DNA of 64,000 bases from positions 1,584,001 to 1,648,000 of the forward strand of contig ML133471.1 in NCBI GenBank assembly GCA_003864495.1. The letters run 5' to 3'. Made by a program: the position numbers and the translations under genes. Origin of the DNA: Nemopilema nomurai. Its lineage: Eukaryota > Cnidaria > Scyphozoa > Rhizostomeae > Rhizostomatidae. The notes below the pieces were generated by a model. It was not told where the DNA came from, searched no databases, and saw nothing but the letters and a program-made list of their open reading frames with translations. Positions 56,801 through 64,000 of the stretch are shown piece by piece. Numbering within the stretch: the first letter of the stretch is position 1; each line of letters opens with the position of its first letter.

Positions 56801-59672
56801 ACTGAAACTTTCCCTCATCTTTTAAGGAAGATTGTGTCAGTTCAAATTATCGTATTTCCATATTCACGACCATTTCGCACTGAGACGTTTGCAAGCAGCA
56901 ATGTCTAGTTTATCATACTCGAGATCATACCAGTATCACTGGGCTGTCCTCTTGACTTAACAATTTCCCTTAACGAGTGTCTGATATCAAGACAACAGCC
57001 TCTACTTTTAGCTTTGACCACCGTTGGTTAGCAGTCTTATAAGCAGTTTGCAAGATTTGACACGGTCAAACCTATTCAACACGTCCTTCTTCTCCCTGAA
57101 CACGTGCAACGGTTTGTTTACATAGGCAAGTCAGCCTACATTAATTTTCAGCGTGATGTTATTCCATGCTCTACTGTTTCTAGCTGTTAGTCTGTCTCCT
57201 GGTCCGCATATGACTGTGTGATTTGTCCGTCTAGTCTGTTGCATATTCAAGGCCACAAAAGATGTTCTTTGAACCAGAAACCCGACCGAAGACGTCGTTC
57301 CAGACAAACAAGAGCCAGCAGCCAAGTGAGCTTGATTTCAGTTTGAGCCGGTTTCCATCTGTCCGTTGCGTTTTTCAAGAGTAGCATCAATGGACCAGAG
57401 TAATGACGATGATGATGACGATGACGATGATGATGATGATGATTTTTGTTGGATATCATTGGTCTTTACGATAATGATGATCACTCGCCATGGAGAGGTT
57501 CCTTTTAATCCTAGCTTTTTATTCTATTTGCTAACAGAAAAACGAGCCTCACTGGCTTATTCAACTGGGCAAGCAGCCCCTCATCAAGACATTTTAAGAG
57601 AAGTAAGTCACTCTTTCGATGATTCTGTGACGTTCCTTAGAGTTCACATTAATGACTTTTGACGTCGCCTTGTAACAAAATCAGCCTAGCTCCAGTCTAG
57701 CCCATTTTCAGTATAGCATTTCTATTGTACTGAAGATTGAAGTTTTCTGTATAGGAATGTGTCAACCAACAGAAGGCAAATAATTATGAACTTTTTAGAA
57801 TGGTGCTTGCTGCTTGATAACAATTTTCTGTTGGGGGGAGAACAATAAGTAGTATGGCCACAGTTCGCCCATAAAATCTAGAGACGTGGAGAAAAAGAGG
57901 CAGCCAATGAAAGATGGCCTTTGAGGCACTGTGAAAACACCATTTGAAAAAGCACACCAAGTGAAGAATTATCAATAGTTTTTCGAGACTTGAACCTTTT
58001 CATGCCCTTTTCACTTTTGGTCAACTGTGATGATCCTGTGCCCCTCCGAAACTTAATACAATGCCTGTTTAAGAGCTCATTTATAAAATGTTAGTATAAC
58101 TATAGCTGGGTGACTTTTTATAAACACAAGGAGGAAAGTATACCTAATTATTACTATAGGTACCAAGGCAAGAAGCCAGACGTAGACATTTCTCAACTGG
58201 TTCTGCCCAAAATGGAGAGAAAAGAAGATCCCCTTCACTGCAGCACTCCAGTGACCGACCATCTGTCATTTCATTTCCATCACCAGTATCAAAGGGTAAT
58301 CAGATCGAATACTCAATTTATTCAGATGATATTGATTAATATATTTTATACGCTTCAGGTTTTACATACGGACCACAAACTCTTTGCAATAATACATGAG
58401 AAAATTTCAATACAGCCACTTTCAGAATAACTTTTAAAGCCCGCCCTTCTGTGGGAGTACATTATACAGTCTATGAAACAGGGAGCTTAAAATAATGGAG
58501 GGCATTATGTTCGTTTGATATTATCAGACTAACAGTGATGATCATTAGAGCAGAAAATTTCCACATGCTATTCAAGGAATGCAAACTTTAAGGTTTTTTT
58601 ATTTGGTATATGTTTCCATCTAGCATCCGAAAGTAGTTTTTAGGACACTAAGAAGCTTTATGCTTATCAAGTAGTGTCCTGGTCCTTTCCCTCGATGTGA
58701 CCACACCTTGTGATTCCTATGCCTGGAATTACAGGGAGCTGGTGACTCTCCTTACTCTGGGTGAAAGTTTGGTCATGCCAGGGACTTGAACCACGGACCA
58801 TTGGGCCTGTAGTCAGCGCCTTCCTCGCACTTTCAGTTAATTTCAAAGTTAAGGCTGGCATGTCTAACTTTTTCAGTATTACTGCAACATTTTTTTAACT
58901 AAAATCCCTTCATTGCTGTGTTCAATTTCATATTAACAAGTTGCATTTCCACACCACAGACAGCCTCATAGGGTTATCATTTCGACCTGGATCGTACAGT
59001 TCAATCCGCAAGCAGCCATTAGGGAAAGCATACAGTGATACACCGAATGGGCTCGGAGGCCGAAAAGCAAGTCACCAAAAAGTGGGGTAAATAGTTTTAC
59101 CATTGTATGATAATGAATGTAAGATTACATTTTAACTTTAGGAAATCATTATACATATGGAAGGTTTTGGAAATGAAACCATATATTTATTAGCATTACC
59201 TCCAAAAGGAAGACTGCACAGCAGTTCACTTTATCTCGTCAAATACAAATTATTCAATATGTCAAAAATCATCTTTTGATTTACATTCACCCCAATTACC
59301 ATAAGCACATGACCTCCTTGGAATAAAGATTTATTGGATTTTGTTTATTTATACATGAAAATCAATTTTGTATACACTTTAAGTGTAGATGGCTCAATAT
59401 GGGCTTTTTGAATTGCTTCTCGCAGACTTTTTATCCAAGTATTGGCTAATACACATAAATGCAAATATTTCATTTTTAGCCATGTATTTGATTTTAGGAA
59501 AACTGTGAGTTTTGAGACACCATTCTCTAAAGCTCTTGTTGACTTACAAGCAATTCATCTGACAGAGAAGACAAGCAATTTTGGGTTCCAAGATGGAGTA
59601 ATGAGAGGGTCTCTTCATTCTCCAAGCTCTTCATTGCAAACAGGCAGAACAAGTTCAAACCAATTTGAGTGA
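32849..59672 (+). CDS. Armadillo-repeat plus fibronectin type III domain protein, 23 exons
   Basis: Exons: 32849-33051, 33985-34171, 35219-35349, 35834-35934, 50194-50288, 51276-51472, 51756-51834, 52076-52181, 52555-52638, 52898-53056, 53402-53521, 53939-54018, 54128-54194, 54687-54811, 55177-55248, 55864-55930, 56203-56271, 56716-56771, 57235-57325, 57538-57602, 58160-58295, 58960-59086, 59498-59672. All phases close: 2,592 nt, 863 residues. Residues about 1-366 form helical ARM-like repeats; GNAAYVVGTLCDMEVGRRR (exon 2) and MNAAFAIGRLCDMESGRR (exon 5) are related units. FN3 domains lie at about 367-447, 448-536 and 537-624, with W, LKPxTxY-type and GxGE-type landmarks. The last 240 residues are Ser/Lys/Arg-rich and probably disordered. 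There is no signal peptide or membrane segment, so it is probably intracellular. I recognise no named orthologue. AATAAA lies at 59,790. Confidence 0.85.
35356..35482. repeat. 16-bp minisatellite just inside intron 3
   Basis: About seven to eight copies of AGCAAATCTCTGGCGT with minor changes. It begins only a few bases after the splice donor of exon 3 of the ARM/FN3 gene. Seen directly. Confidence 0.92.
37699..38015. repeat. C/T-rich tandem repeats
   Basis: A strongly pyrimidine-rich plus strand made of nested repeats: CTTCTCGGCTTCACCG (16 bases) in several direct copies, and a longer block of about 60 bases (CTGCCCCTCCGCTTC followed by CTGCCCCTCCGTTTCTCC) that occurs twice. It lies about 0.9 kb upstream of the first GPCR. 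Confidence 0.9.
38866..39807 (+). CDS. Class A-like GPCR 1 (intronless)
   Basis: An intact ORF of 313 residues with seven hydrophobic segments. Landmarks: a TM1 asparagine in FLNALLL, the TM2 aspartate in ATSDLL, a cysteine before TM3 (C89), DRY at 116-118 followed by VHINP, a TM4 tryptophan, and TM6 VSYVPFSTG in place of CWxP. TM7 has LASPMIVLWHN in place of NPxxY. The loop before TM5 is very short and has no cysteine. ICL3 carries RIRNFVSSSPVHH. Such receptors signal through G proteins at the plasma membrane; the ligand is unknown. It lies on the same strand as its host gene and resembles the two receptors downstream. Confidence 0.85.
   Translation: MSFCPNIRIYFSFNEDWKRLLLGTMTAIMAAPISFLNALLLTALMKTKQINATSTNFIIAVIATSDLLSGLGALPLVSYTILSGGANGCLQQALSYVLAPGLGTVSASLTIVLALDRYVHINPSREQPPGFQKMFKQPFISVVICLAWLISFTSPVMSLLLSSDSSLHGLYLLIVAVFVFVMVILVSFLYTRAYCRIRNFVSSSPVHHMEDGTATRPRYLCSLFKTVLVLLITILVSYVPFSTGTIISSTYILFGIKQGRDAVLSFSQSTMPLLFTARLASPMIVLWHNRAACSWIKGHFCKFARKTKTTTNS
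40360..40420. repeat. Direct duplication of a 27-bp segment
   Basis: GGGTGATAAGAAGAGCGCAT followed by GATTGGT occurs twice, at about 40,360 and 40,394, with a 7-base spacer. Seen directly; lies between GPCR 1 and GPCR 2. Confidence 0.85.
40964..41106. repeat. 20-bp minisatellite
   Basis: About seven copies of GGTCACCCTGGTCCAAAGGC with point changes. It lies in the intron between GPCR 1 and GPCR 2. Confidence 0.92.
42241..43215 (+). CDS. Class A-like GPCR 2 (intronless)
   Basis: I take the ATG at 42,241 as start; the open frame extends upstream only to a GTG. This gives 324 residues with seven hydrophobic segments. The TM2 aspartate (ILASDLLCG), a cysteine before TM3 (GPTGCG), and DRY followed by SHMNP (residues 115-117) are present. 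TM6 reads CYVPMSI instead of CWxP, and TM7 reads LSSSIIILWLN instead of NPxxY. The TM4-TM5 loop is short and lacks cysteine. ICL3 has RIRGFVDNSPVYQDE, the same signature as in GPCRs 1 and 3. A possible AATAAA lies at 43,408-43,413. Ligand unknown. Confidence 0.87.
   Translation: MQTCKSSLLVFNLETKWVRELTGCALVILSIVTCTLNGLLLVAFFRTKQCRLNTSTVVITSILASDLLCGLLMFPVLAAATFTGPTGCGLLMAAYVLGGFFGDLSINLTVILTLDRYSHMNPKIERPSRFARIFQRPYLYALLVLAIVVSLINTTAFVLTSSIPKASGTLNLIHSLMFVFILIFLSLLYIRGYLRIRGFVDNSPVYQDEAGTTARPQYVRRLYRTVLAFIIALSVCYVPMSIATALGAADLLFEVRGAQDIAKTFVQCAFPLLLSSPLSSSIIILWLNVEARSWLKGSACCHLQTTSVDDVVTDEQARESHSDN
43399..43458. repeat. 14-bp tandem repeat (AAAAGTCATCAATG)
   Basis: About four imperfect copies, overlapping the probable polyadenylation region of GPCR 2. 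Seen directly. Confidence 0.8.
45105..46082 (+). CDS. Class A-like GPCR 3 (intronless)
   Basis: An intact ORF of 325 residues starting with ATG, with a potential N-glycosylation site at N6-T-T and seven hydrophobic segments. The TM2 aspartate (ILASDLASG) and a cysteine before TM3 (LGCAL) are present. The DRY motif is NRY (116-118), followed by LHMNP. TM6 has LGYGPLLT in place of CWxP, and TM7 has LASPAIVLWQN in place of NPxxY. Unlike the other two, the short second extracellular loop has a cysteine (ERFCGSH). ICL3 has RIRKFVDNSPMYKN. AATAAA lies 59 bases after the stop, at 46,141-46,146. Most likely a tandem duplicate within the cluster. Confidence 0.87.
   Translation: MFVCLNTTAYSVAACARKNLCLGIFHSVLSPITLLLNLLLIVAFFKTKQPMSNSSNFLILCILASDLASGALLIPLISFTSFTRKALGCALPRGHSTILSSSGSVTFLLTIILSANRYLHMNPSMEQPSRISKAFRRPYVYLTAGLVVFFAVSYHTLCLVTDERFCGSHIKSLVDSSILTACLLFFIFSYIHGYLRIRKFVDNSPMYKNQADRPLYVSRLHRHIVALIIFLILGYGPLLTHKFLVGIYGLLGVKNGPFWACVFNDVIIPILLISRLASPAIVLWQNREVRAWVAVRACGYVHRLAIYGGAAAAVVGPANQGSAEV
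46564..46619. repeat. 14-bp tandem repeat carrying E-box-like cores
   Basis: Four copies of CACCGAATCACGTG/CACCGAATCACGTA in a row. The cores CACGTG and CATGTG match the E-box consensus CANNTG. It lies about 0.5 kb downstream of GPCR 3. Regulatory function is only a possibility. Confidence 0.8.
46795..47432. repeat. 42/48-bp satellite array, about 14 copies
   Basis: The unit begins AGCCCTGAGGCACGAGAAGC. The first three units (from 46,815) and the last (from 47,379) are 48 bases, with a TTGGAAATGGGA-type end. The ten between are 42 bases, with AGAGTAAATGA or AGAGTAAACGA. Copies are nearly identical, which suggests recent amplification. Both lengths are multiples of three, so long open frames result on the minus strand; I see no sign that they are genes. 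Confidence 0.95.
49149..49221. repeat. Direct duplication of a 34-bp segment
   Basis: AACGTATGTGATTTAGCTCA followed by TCATATGTAAGGGC occurs twice with a 5-base spacer, within intron 4 of the ARM/FN3 gene. Confidence 0.85.
50640..50860. repeat. G-rich low-complexity stretch
   Basis: Repeated AGGGT/GGGTTAG/GGTGG words within intron 5 of the ARM/FN3 gene, without a clear unit length. Seen directly; no function assigned. Confidence 0.5.
52555..55930 (+). other. Three FN3 domains of the ARM/FN3 gene
   Basis: FN3-1 (exons 9-10) has NVQWVAV and LQGLKPTKTYSCRLQT. FN3-2 (exons 11-13) has VPSAPQNARVL, LKLGWSPPESPNG and LIPGTEYAFEVYALTSAGRG. FN3-3 (exons 14-16) has PPRPTLHSLG, ILVQWNPPEEP and LKPNTEYSFTVAAWTNEG. 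The conserved tryptophan of strand B and the tyrosine of strand F are visible in each. Several domain borders coincide with phase-1 introns, as is usual for shuffled FN3 modules. Confidence 0.88.
57404..57441. repeat. GAT/GAC trinucleotide microsatellite
   Basis: GATGATGATGACGATGACGA and following GAT repeats, in intron 19 of the ARM/FN3 gene. It makes an aspartate run in a chance ORF. Confidence 0.9.
58667..58861 (-). mobile_element. tRNA-derived SINE fragment
   Basis: On the minus strand a tRNA-like region contains GCGAGGAAGGCGCTGACTAC and, further on, GGTTCAAGTCC, a good pol III box B. It then continues into unrelated sequence (GGCATGACCAAACTTTCACC). No clean cloverleaf or 3' tail could be defined. 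Located in intron 21 of the ARM/FN3 gene, in opposite orientation. Confidence 0.5.
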
Positions 59673-60921
59673 AATAACATTAATGACAACATTGAAAGGC
59701 TTATTCAATTTGCTAAAGATTCAGACATTCTCCTAACTGTGTGTAACAGTTTGTTTGTGATTTATGGAGCAAGACATTCCTGAGTTTCGAATAAAGTGCC
59801 TTTTACATTGGCTTACTAGGGTATTGATAGCATTGCATTCCCCTGCAATAGTCCTTTGGATATCGCTTTTCAACAGCTATGAAATGTTTAGAATCAAAAT
59901 TCACAAGTATTTTATTCACAACTCTTTATTGATTGCAAAACTTGGGGTTTCTTTTGAATTTCATTGTTGATTGAAGATTATTGACAAAATATTTACAGAA
60001 AACAATTTAAAGGCACTCACTTGAAATGAAAAAAAAGCTGGGAAATAGTTTCACATTTCAACATTATAATGTTGCATGTAACGTTGGAAACATTTTATTT
60101 ATTTCTTCATTTCTTCATTGAATAACATAGCTTTCTCCTTGCCAGTAAACTCTTAATATTAGGTGTTTACATAATAATATGTAAATATATAACTTTGTAA
60201 TTAAAGATGATTTTAAGAAAAAGAGAATTTTTAGAATTATTATCAATGTTGATTACAGAATTTATTACAAACTGGGATATTGTTGATGATGTGTCTTTAA
60301 AGTCAAGATCAGATGGAATAAATTAAAACTTTGTAGATATGTTGAAAACTGTAGTTCAAGTTATGGAAAGCTATTCTATTGTAAAAACTGAGAGATATTT
60401 GTTGTGGTGCCTGAAGTTCTTGTCTTTATTAAAGTATCTTTGTGATATTCATCTCTCAGAATAAGATTGATTGAAGGATGAGAAATGTCTACATCAAGTA
60501 AGATTTCAAAATTGGTAAATATATAGCTAAAACTATAAAGGTTTACAACTGCTATAAATAATTCATTTACCATTGATTCCATTTATGACCAGCTAATTAT
60601 CTGTAGGTGCAAAAGTTCTGCTTCTGCTGCAGTAGTTCTGTTTACAGAATAACCTGATTTCCAATTATGAAAAAGCTAAAAAAACTTACAGATCACTTAA
60701 ACATACTGGATACTGCAAAAAAGCTACTCCCCATATATCGTTAAGTTTGGGCCCCCCACTTAGAGAGAGTTTGATAAAACCAAACTTTGGTAAAATGTTA
60801 TTACAACACTCTTGATTAGCTATCTCAAAAATGAGATAAGATGATTAATAAAACACACAAAAGGCCAACATTAAACTAGCAAAATAAAGCTATTAACAAG
60901 AATCTTTGGTATACAGGAAAA
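59673..60921. other. Tail-to-tail spacer between ARM/FN3 gene and KDM8
   Basis: AT-rich DNA that should hold both 3'UTRs. AATAAA on the plus strand is at 59,790-59,795. AATAAA on the minus strand is at 60,430-60,425. An ORF at 60,582-60,376 (minus) shows no domain and is probably 3'UTR. Confidence 0.5.
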
Positions 60922-62944
60922 TCACCACCAAAAACTCACAGAGAAACTCAATGACAAAGATTTGACAAAATGCCAGAATTTTCTCGGTATGTAAAGTAAT
61001 TCACCTTGATTGACAATGCAGTCCATAAAAGGAGCATCTTGAAACAGGGGGTATTTAGCCAAGTCTGGTTCGTCTATGTCAACCTTAAAAGGAAAACTAT
61101 TTTTAGAGGCTGGTCATAGGAAATAAATGGGATGTTGGAAAATGAAAAGTAAAAAATCACAGAGCAGCAACTTGTTTGGTCTGTTTGAAGAGGAGAATTG
61201 ACAAATTGCATTATCTTACAAAAATTTGTGTCAGAAAGGTATGATGGCATGAGCTTGGCAAGAAACATCAGGGTAGCAAGACATGGTGATATCACTCTCA
61301 ATGGGTTAAGGCAAAAAGATACTGAAATGTTCAGCAACAGATTCATAGTAATGATATTAAAGCACAAATCAAATAGGACAATAACTTAATGCTAGCTTGG
61401 CCAAGTTAAAAATTCATCTGCCTTTAGATGTTTCTATAGCCATTATTTCTAGCAATCATTAAAATTAATTAAGAAAGAGGATATAAGAAAGTCAGCTAGA
61501 CTGTTCTTATTCACCTGGGGTCCAAATTGACCAAATTCAACCTGAGTTATAAACAATATAAAAATTCTCTAAATGAAAATGAAATAGTAACATAAATAAA
61601 AAGCCTGATGGAGACAAGATGGAGATTATAAGGTTGTGAAACAAAAATTTATGAATGAATATTTCAGTAACATACTTGGCTAGTGTTGCATAGCAAATGT
61701 GACTCGTGAGGGTATAAATTATCACTAAACTTTGGATCATAAATTCTGATGTACTTTCTCCCTATAACTTGGGCAAACAAATTATGATAGGGATCATGGT
61801 GCAGTGGTGAAACAGTTCCACAAGGACCAAACCATGCATTGATCATTACATCATTGTTCTCTTCACCAAGGCAGCAATAATCTGGAATACATATATCATC
61901 CTTCAACTCTGGAATTTGGTCAAAAAGTTGATGCTGTGCTAAGTATCCTTTATCATCCTTACTAATTATGTAGTCATCAATGAACTCATTTATTGTTAGT
62001 AGCTTCTGGGTCCAGTCCTCAGATGTGTATCTTTCCCCAATTTCAACAGGGACAGTTCTATGCCCAGCCTTTCTCCTGATATATTCAACACTCCACTGCC
62101 TTGTTGACATTGCAGGCCAGTGACTCATTGCCTTTTCAATTATGACTGGTGTTGATGTCATCATGAAATTTGTATAAAAACTTTGCATTGAGGGATTTGA
62201 GATTCTCTCAACTTTGGTACTGTTTCCTGAATTAAATGGTAACTTTTCTGCTTCCCCAGAAAACCCACAACATCCAGACTTTGTGGTATTATCCTTATGT
62301 GGTGGGCGCATCACATCCATTTCTTGACAATAAAGCTTTTCAATTTCATTATTTTCTTTGTTTAAAACCACATGTGTTGATTGGCTGCTCAACTTTCTCT
62401 TAATTGAAACTCTTGTTTTCCCTTCTTTTTCCAAATTACTATCAATGCATCCTTTATTAAACTGTGTTGAAGATGCAACCTGAGTTTGCAAAACAAAGTC
62501 ATTTTCTTGCAGAATTGTCATGGTTTTTACTAAAATGTTATCAAGGACAGGGGCTCCCATCAAAAGACCCATGTCACAAGTTCTGAAAACGTCCTCTATA
62601 CTTTCATCTGCCCCAAGTTGACATAAAACCTTGAAGAATGAAGATATCGTATAGGCCTGTCTCCAGCAGATATTAACGTCCTTCCAGTAACCCGTGTTCA
62701 GTTCCTCCCAAATGTAATCCAGAGCTGCTTGGCAATATTCGAGGCTATTCTTGAAGTCACAGTTCTCAATGCATTTCCAACTTTGCTGTGACAGATAGAC
62801 GACATCTCCCGCTGAAATCTCTTTTAAGATATTGTATACTGGACCGAAGGATTTATGGGGTGACTCTTTGTTCTTCTGTCGAGGCCCTCCAATCAAATTA
62901 ATTAATTTGTTAATGACATTCCTTCTGTCCCCTGCATCAGCCAT
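60922..62944 (-). CDS. KDM8: KDM8/JMJD5-like JmjC oxygenase
   Basis: Three exons on the minus strand: 62,944-61,676 (423 codons), 61,541-61,515 (9 codons) and 61,083-60,922 (53 codons plus stop), all phase 0, giving 485 residues. The N-terminal helical region is followed by a low-conservation linker and a JmjC domain. Its first metal motif is H382-x-D384 in PLHHDPYHN, and the second histidine is H470 in [11 protein letters not shown]. The protein ends SVSFWW. These match JMJD5/KDM8, a 2-oxoglutarate- and Fe(II)-dependent oxygenase acting on arginyl residues and linked to chromatin and cell-cycle control. Human KDM8 is 416 residues; the extra length here is mainly in the linker. The 27-nt exon inserts VEFGQFGPQ between NTSQ and VDIDEPD. 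Confidence 0.93.
61515..61541 (-). CDS. KDM8: 27-nt KDM8 microexon
   Basis: Flanked by CTCAG| and |GTGAAT splice sites, it encodes nine residues (VEFGQFGPQ) and is phase-neutral. Skipping it would join NTSQ directly to VDIDEPD, which is how the human protein reads. It is therefore a likely optional (cassette) exon or a lineage-specific insertion. No transcript evidence is available here. Confidence 0.6.
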
Positions 62945-64000
62945 GTTCTATCTAAACGATACAAAATACTGTAAAAACAGAGTAGAACACTGGCCTCGAT
63001 TTGGAACATCAAGGCAAAATGGCGGGAAAACCATATGGGCAACCATTCGAACTCACTTTGGTTCACCGAATAAGTTAACATGCAATTATGACTGAAATTA
63101 GAAAAAAGTCGATAAAAAATTGAGTATAAACAGGCAGGTTTGTCAGCAAGTGCATACCCTCTAAATTAGTAAGGTATTCAAGCATAGGCGCCGACTACGT
63201 GGGGGCTTGGGGGCTCGAGCCCCCCCTGGGAATTGATATGGGGGGGGGGGGGGGGGTCAGCCAAAAAACAAAATGCCCTGTCACCCTCTCCTAAAAAAAT
63301 ACACTTGCCCCGTACTTTCAAGTATATATTATGAATATAATATTAATGATAAAAACTAGCAGTGTTTTATAAATTCTAGTTTTTCTCACAAAATACCACG
63401 ATGCTATTTAATACAATCTATAACCAACATGCTCAATGAACCTAACAGTATATACAGGTCTTGCTATGAAACAGTGTGATCCCCGTTCCTAAAAGGGTCA
63501 AAAAGTACTGGCACCGTTGTATTTTGCACCGGCAATATCTTACAAAAATTTGCACTGTCCCTTACATCAGCTGGAATGCCATCAAATCATTCCACAAATC
63601 AAATCATTCCACAGTGTAACGTAGGGGTGGCCACTTTTGACTGCAGCACAACAAGCGAGGCTAGCATGCGTAGCCAAAATGGCGCGTATGTTTTTCAAGG
63701 AAAGTGCTGGCTGCTTCTTGAATCTGCACCACAATGTCGTAGAAGATACGCATGAAAACTGCAACCAATGTACCTTATTTGAACCATAGCACGGAACGGT
63801 GGAACCTTAACTGTATCCACTTGCTTGATGCATCTAAAGACTTTCAAAGGGTTTCTTTGCCAGCCATTTCACATTTTATGTTTTTTCTCTGTTGGGCATA
63901 CTCCTACAGCAGCGCAGCTATAGTGGACCGGAACCGTAGCTGAGGTGCAAGTGATAGTTGAGATTCGATACCTTGGCTGACGCGTCGAATTTCTTAGTGC
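62945..64000. other. 5' flank of KDM8 and intergenic DNA
   Basis: The KDM8 promoter should lie just above 62,944. Near 63,187-63,257 is a GGCGCCGACTACGTGGGGGC-type stretch with a self-complementary GGGGGCTCGAGCCCCCC and a poly-G run of about 16 bases, which looks like the edge of a repeat element. No gene was recognised in the rest. Confidence 0.35.

Noticed and set aside
57366..57662. 98-codon ORF with an aspartate run
   Set aside because: It combines a GAT microsatellite in an intron with part of a real exon (57,538-57,602) of the ARM/FN3 gene. The start is not credible.

Overview
This window is animal nuclear DNA: spliced genes with GT-AG introns, AT-rich introns, tandem minisatellites and transposon debris. 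It holds metazoan single-copy genes (RNF26, NUP153, POFUT1 and KDM8/JMJD5 homologues), secreted PAN/apple-domain exons and a cluster of unusual intronless class A GPCRs. I infer a cnidarian, probably an anthozoan, from the PAN proteins and the D/NRY-x-H-x-NP receptor type. That placement is inference.

Layout. 0.28-1.74 kb (+): an intact one-exon RNF26-like membrane E3 ligase. 3.4-4.2 kb (-): remains of a hAT/ZMYM1-like transposase. 4.83-13.44 kb (+): NUP153 in two short exons and one giant exon, with five RanBP2 zinc fingers and FG repeats; one base appears to be missing near 12,706. 14-21.2 kb (-): two secreted PAN-domain first exons and a few unassigned ORFs, mixed with small DNA-transposon-like elements. 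22.5-23.1 kb: a 10-bp satellite. 23.4-23.7 kb (-): a LINE tail. 24.36-29.47 kb (-): POFUT1 in at least seven exons. 32.85-59.67 kb (+): one large gene that I could assemble as 23 phase-consistent exons (863 codons), encoding armadillo-like repeats, three fibronectin type III domains and a basic disordered tail. Its 14.3-kb fourth intron contains three intronless GPCR genes on the same strand and several minisatellites. 60.92-62.94 kb (-): KDM8/JMJD5 in three exons, one of them a 27-nt microexon, tail to tail with the ARM/FN3 gene.

The genes are not an operon and show no shared pathway. The most unusual parts are the ARM+FN3 gene, for which I recognise no named orthologue, and the divergent GPCR trio nested inside it. 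The receptors share an ICL3 signature and have lost the usual CWxP and NPxxY switches. Exon limits come from reading splice sites by eye and phase counting. Homology is by recognition, with no database search.
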